A DNA stretch of 64,000 nt from Metallibacterium scheffleri (GTDB lineage Bacteria; Pseudomonadota; Gammaproteobacteria; Xanthomonadales; Rhodanobacteraceae), in assembly GCF_002077135.1 (NCBI RefSeq), contig NZ_LDOS01000002.1, positions 248,001-312,000 of the forward strand, read 5' to 3'. Shown here piece after piece: positions 63,790-64,000 of the stretch. A model generated the notes under the pieces. The model ran no database searches, was not told the origin of the DNA, and worked only from the letters and a program-made list of their open reading frames with translations. How positions within the stretch are numbered: position 1 is the first letter of the stretch; the number at the start of each line of letters is the position of its first letter. A program made the position numbers and the translations under genes.

Positions 63790-64000
63790 ATGCGTATCCC
63801 CCGTCTGCTGCTGCGCTTCGCCAGTCTTGCGCTGTTCGCGCCGCTGACGCTCACGGCTTCATCCGGCGCCGCGCCGCTGCCCGACAACTCGGTGTACCGG
63901 ATCCCGGCGTTGACGCTGCGCGATCAGCAGGGCGATGTTTTCAGCTTCGCCTCGCTGCGTGGCGAACCGCGTCTGGTGAGCATGTTCTACGGCTCCTGCA
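63790..64000 (+). CDS. sco2: SCO1/SenC family copper chaperone, 5' part
   Basis: Only the first 70 codons are in the window. The start MRIPRLLLRFASLALFAPL is a signal peptide; SVYRIPALTLRDQQGDVFSF and MFYGSC lead into the CxxxC copper site and match the SCO at 54675 closely. It is the third gene of the second nirK-nirV-sco module. The rest lies beyond the window. Confidence 0.9.
   Translation, partial: MRIPRLLLRFASLALFAPLTLTASSGAAPLPDNSVYRIPALTLRDQQGDVFSFASLRGEPRLVSMFYGSC

Overview
The window is GC-rich, gene-dense chromosomal DNA with no phage, insertion sequence, CRISPR array, rRNA or tRNA that I can see. MetJ-type repression with met boxes, NsrR/NnrS, MtgA, HslO and an Entner-Doudoroff operon point to a gammaproteobacterium, most likely Lysobacterales (Xanthomonadales), perhaps a Rhodanobacter-like denitrifier. 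The placement is inferred from gene content only.

Layout. 0-3 kb: glycine cleavage genes (gcvT end, gcvH, gcvPA), then a MetJ repressor core fused to a histone H1-like Lys/Ala/Pro tail, with three tandem met boxes upstream. 3-11 kb: TonB-like lipoprotein, serine hydrolase with a GPP34 protein, LemA with an M48 protease, GMC oxidoreductase, CBS protein. 11-14 kb: arsenic operon arsR-arsI-arsC-arsB. 14-25 kb: mtgA, hslO, a GAF-GAF-GGDEF-EAL protein, a ComEA-like HhH protein, an M20 peptidase, a frameshifted ppk2, and a LysR regulator divergent from two aldo/keto reductases that share a nearly identical segment. 25-33 kb: compact leftward operon beta-glucosidase-zwf-glk-pgl-edd-eda, which takes a glucoside to pyruvate plus glyceraldehyde 3-phosphate. 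It is divergent from a lone MalK-type ATPase, with a LacI-type palindrome between them. 34-38 kb: MgtC-like membrane protein, a frameshifted hypothetical gene, gapA and an S1/P1 nuclease.

From about 38 kb the window is largely a nitric oxide and denitrification region. A leftward nsrR-nnrS-sirB2 unit starts it. After a DUF488 protein, an AlkA glycosylase, a decayed folE copy, an intact folE, an ECF sigma factor and a Rieske/FAD reductase comes a rightward run (46.3-53.0 kb). This run holds DUF2249 proteins, a multi-pass membrane protein, a DUF59 protein, a 7Fe ferredoxin, a zinc-finger protein, lipoyl synthase, a CysK-like enzyme and two AhpD-like proteins. Its promoter carries a strong NsrR-type palindrome. 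A GcvH-like lipoyl-domain protein, a hemerythrin and a small thioredoxin-like protein follow.

The right end has two copies of a nirK-nirV-sco module in opposite orientation, on either side of a GST gene, a quinol-dependent NO reductase (norB/norZ) and an FNR-type regulator. One NirK is two-domain and the other carries a C-terminal cytochrome c. Each of the three promoters (both nirK genes and norB) has an FNR/DNR-type box centred about 67-70 nt before the start codon. This suggests low oxygen (FNR) switches on nitrite and NO reduction while NO (NsrR) switches on the detoxification and repair genes. Nitrate and nitrous oxide reductase genes are not in the window.
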